DNA from: Segatella salivae DSM 15606
GTDB taxonomy: Bacteria > Bacteroidota > Bacteroidia > Bacteroidales > Bacteroidaceae
Length of the DNA stretch: 16,868 nucleotides
Direction of reading: 5' to 3'
Assembly (NCBI RefSeq): GCF_000185845.1
Contig: NZ_GL629647.1
Location: forward strand, 1,614,813 to 1,631,680
This document shows positions 15,135 through 16,868 of this stretch, in pieces (the first letter of the stretch is position 1; every line of letters starts with the position of its first letter). Position numbers and translations under genes: made by a program. The notes under the pieces were generated by a model. That model saw only the letters and a program-made list of their open reading frames with translations, was not told the origin of the DNA and searched no databases.

Positions 15135-15899
15135 ATGTTAGAAGTAAGAAATTTACATGCCACCATTGCTGGCAAAGAGATATTAAAGGGCATCAACCTC
15201 ACCGTTAAAGATGGTGAAACTCATGCTATCATGGGACCAAATGGCTCTGGTAAGTCAACCTTAAGTGCTGTTTTAACGGGCAATCCACTATATACTGTCA
15301 CTGCAGGTGAAGCCATTTTCAATGGTCAAGACCTACTACAAATGAAACCAGAGGACCGAGCTCGCGCCGGAATCTTCCTCTCTTTCCAATATCCAGTGGA
15401 GATACCTGGCGTGTCAATGACCAACTTTATGCGCGCCGCTATTAATGCAAAGCGCGAATATTTGGGTCAAGAGCCGTTGAATACTGCCGACTTTATGAAA
15501 CTCATGCGAGAGAAACGGAAGCTTGTTGACTTAGATAGTAAGTTGTCACATCGTTCAGTTAATGAAGGTTTTTCTGGTGGAGAAAAGAAGCGAAATGAAA
15601 TCTTTCAGATGGCAATGTTAGAGCCAACGCTGAGCATACTCGATGAAACCGACTCTGGCCTTGACGTAGATGCCATGCGCATCGTAGCCGATGGAGTGAA
15701 CAAAATGCATACCGATAAGACTTCAGCTATTGTGATTACACACTATGAACGCCTGTTAGATATGATCAAACCGAATTTCGTTCATGTGCTTTATAATGGT
15801 CGTATCGTCAAAACTGCAGGCCATGAACTGGCTAAAGAGATTGAGCAGCACGGCTATGATTGGATTAAAGAGGAAGCCGATGCACAGTATGGAGAATAA
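15135..15899 (+). CDS. sufC: Fe-S cluster assembly ATPase SufC
   Basis: SufC is a soluble ABC-type ATPase; two copies bind SufB and SufD, and ATP-driven dimerisation opens the scaffold for cluster building. The 254-residue product has the whole ATPase set: Walker A GPNGSGKST (34-42), Q-loop near Gln85 in SFQYPVEIPGV, signature SGGEKKRNEI (147-156), Walker B LSILDE (166-171), D-loop SGLD (174-177) and switch His203. SGGEKKRNE and the absence of membrane segments separate SufC from transporter ATPases. Length is normal. It lies between sufB (33 nt upstream) and sufD (15 nt downstream), in one operon. No defects are visible. Confidence 0.98.
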   Translation: MLEVRNLHATIAGKEILKGINLTVKDGETHAIMGPNGSGKSTLSAVLTGNPLYTVTAGEAIFNGQDLLQMKPEDRARAGIFLSFQYPVEIPGVSMTNFMRAAINAKREYLGQEPLNTADFMKLMREKRKLVDLDSKLSHRSVNEGFSGGEKKRNEIFQMAMLEPTLSILDETDSGLDVDAMRIVADGVNKMHTDKTSAIVITHYERLLDMIKPNFVHVLYNGRIVKTAGHELAKEIEQHGYDWIKEEADAQYGE

Positions 15900-15900
15900 C

Positions 15901-15908
15901 AAAGGAGG
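15901..15908 (+). promoter_or_regulatory. Strong Shine-Dalgarno sequence for sufD
   Basis: AAAGGAGG lies 6 nt before the sufD ATG. It is the clearest ribosome binding site in the window, since most genes here have none, and it fixes the sufD start at 15915. Confidence 0.75.
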
Positions 15909-15914
15909 AGAATC

Positions 15915-16868
15915 ATGAACAGTGAACAGCAATATATCGACCTCTATCAAGAGCAATCAGATGCCATCAAGCGTCATTCTGCCGAACCACTCAACGCTGT
16001 GCGCGACCGTGCTTTCAATGATTTCAAAGCACAAGGATTCCCCACACGCAAGGTAGAACGTTACAAATATACCGACATGGCGGCTCTGTTTGCCCCCAAC
16101 TATGGGCTCAACCTCAACCGCCTTGCTATCCCCGTAGACCCTTACGAGGCTTTCAAATGCGACGTACCCAACTTGAGTACCTCGCTCTATTTCATCATTA
16201 ATGACACCTTTTACACAAAAATGCTTCCCTCGGCTCACCTGCCCGAGGGCGTTATCATTGATTCGTTGTGTCATGTAGCGACGGAAAAGCCTGATTTCAT
16301 TGCTAAATATTACGCCAAACTTGCAAACACTCAAGAAGATGGAATCACGGCGTTGAACACGATGTTAGCCCAAGATGGCCTGCTCGTATATGTTCCGAAA
16401 AATGTCAAAACAGACCGACCCATTCAGGTCATCAACATGCTTCGTGCTGATGTTGACCTCATGGTAAACCGCCGTGTGCTGATTATCATGGAGCAAAATG
16501 CCGAAGCAAAGTTCCTGTTTTGTGACCATGCTGCCGACGATCGCCGGTTTCTTTCAACCCAAGTTATTGAGGTTTATGTGGACGAATATGCTCATTTAGA
16601 ACTCAACTGTCTTGAAGAGACTCACTTTAAGAACACCCGTGTCAGCAATGTTTACATCGAACAACAGGCTAACAGCCGTGTAAACCATAACGTAATCACC
16701 CTACACAATGGAGTCACGCGCAATCGCCTTGATCTTGTTTTCAAAGGAGAAGGCGCCGAATGTCATTGCAATGGTTGTGTGGTTGCCGACAAACAGCAAC
16801 ACGTTGACAATAATACGCTCATCGATCATCAGGTTCCTCACTGCACAAGTAACGAACTTTATAAGTAT
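15915..16868 (+). CDS. sufD: Fe-S cluster assembly protein SufD, 3' end cut by the window
   Basis: SufD is the SufB paralogue that completes SufBC2D and is needed for iron supply to the scaffold. The frame from ATG 15915 stays open for 318 codons to the last base, with no stop. Family proteins are about 440 residues, so roughly the last quarter is missing, including the SufC-contacting end and the region with the HGAT-type histidine (E. coli His360). Visible SufD features are the N-terminal helical part with GFPTRKVERYKYTDM (about residues 42-56), then the beta-helix core with LLVYVPKNV, LIIMEQNAEAKFLF and HLELNCLEE. NGCVVADKQQHVDNNTLIDHQVPHC follows near the window end. Start choice is fixed by the AAAGGAGG site. 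It is co-directional with sufC after a 15-nt gap; sufS would be expected next. Confidence 0.95.
   Translation, partial: MNSEQQYIDLYQEQSDAIKRHSAEPLNAVRDRAFNDFKAQGFPTRKVERYKYTDMAALFAPNYGLNLNRLAIPVDPYEAFKCDVPNLSTSLYFIINDTFYTKMLPSAHLPEGVIIDSLCHVATEKPDFIAKYYAKLANTQEDGITALNTMLAQDGLLVYVPKNVKTDRPIQVINMLRADVDLMVNRRVLIIMEQNAEAKFLFCDHAADDRRFLSTQVIEVYVDEYAHLELNCLEETHFKNTRVSNVYIEQQANSRVNHNVITLHNGVTRNRLDLVFKGEGAECHCNGCVVADKQQHVDNNTLIDHQVPHCTSNELYKY

Noticed and set aside
15957..16334. 125-residue frame antisense to sufD
   Set aside because: The opposite strand encodes a clear, uninterrupted SufD.

Overview
The window looks like chromosome from a Bacteroidota of the order Bacteroidales, most likely Prevotellaceae (inference). 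The reasons are a complete core type IX secretion (T9SS/Por) cluster, which is restricted to this phylum, promoters of the Bacteroides type (TTTG, about 20 nt, TAnnTTTG), mostly absent Shine-Dalgarno sequences, and moderate AT content. No mobile element, phage gene, CRISPR array or resistance gene was seen.

Layout. Left edge (1-1160): a tRNA-Asn with its own promoter and terminator, a short tandem 22-nt repeat, and an orphan 103-residue membrane protein with its own promoter. Left-centre (1161-7655, minus strand): the operon porP-porK-porL-porM-porN, followed by an outer-membrane beta-barrel gene. The ATGA and TAATG overlaps between porK, porL, porM and porN indicate tight translational coupling. 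Middle (7656-8745): a gene-poor stretch with a long hairpin terminator, a DUF2795 gene on the minus strand, and divergent promoters for that gene and for rimP. Right (8746-13479, plus strand): rimP-nusA-infB, the ribosome maturation, transcription elongation and translation initiation cluster. Far right (13656 to the end): sufB-sufC-sufD for Fe-S cluster assembly, with sufD cut by the window edge.

How the genes work together. PorL and PorM form the proton-motive-force-driven inner-membrane motor. PorK and PorN form the periplasmic ring attached to the outer membrane. PorP is an outer-membrane partner. Together they power export of proteins carrying a T9SS C-terminal signal. RimP matures the 30S subunit, NusA controls pausing, termination and antitermination, and IF2 loads initiator tRNA. 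SufB, SufC and SufD form the SufBC2D scaffold.

The genes are known families. The less explained material is in the non-coding DNA: a 12-bp hairpin at the very 5' end of the rimP-nusA leader, a nusA-infB spacer in which one segment can pair with either of two downstream segments, two stable hairpins and a further inverted repeat between infB and sufB, and a palindrome upstream of porP. Four automatic-looking starts (rimP, infB, sufB, and possibly porP) were revised.
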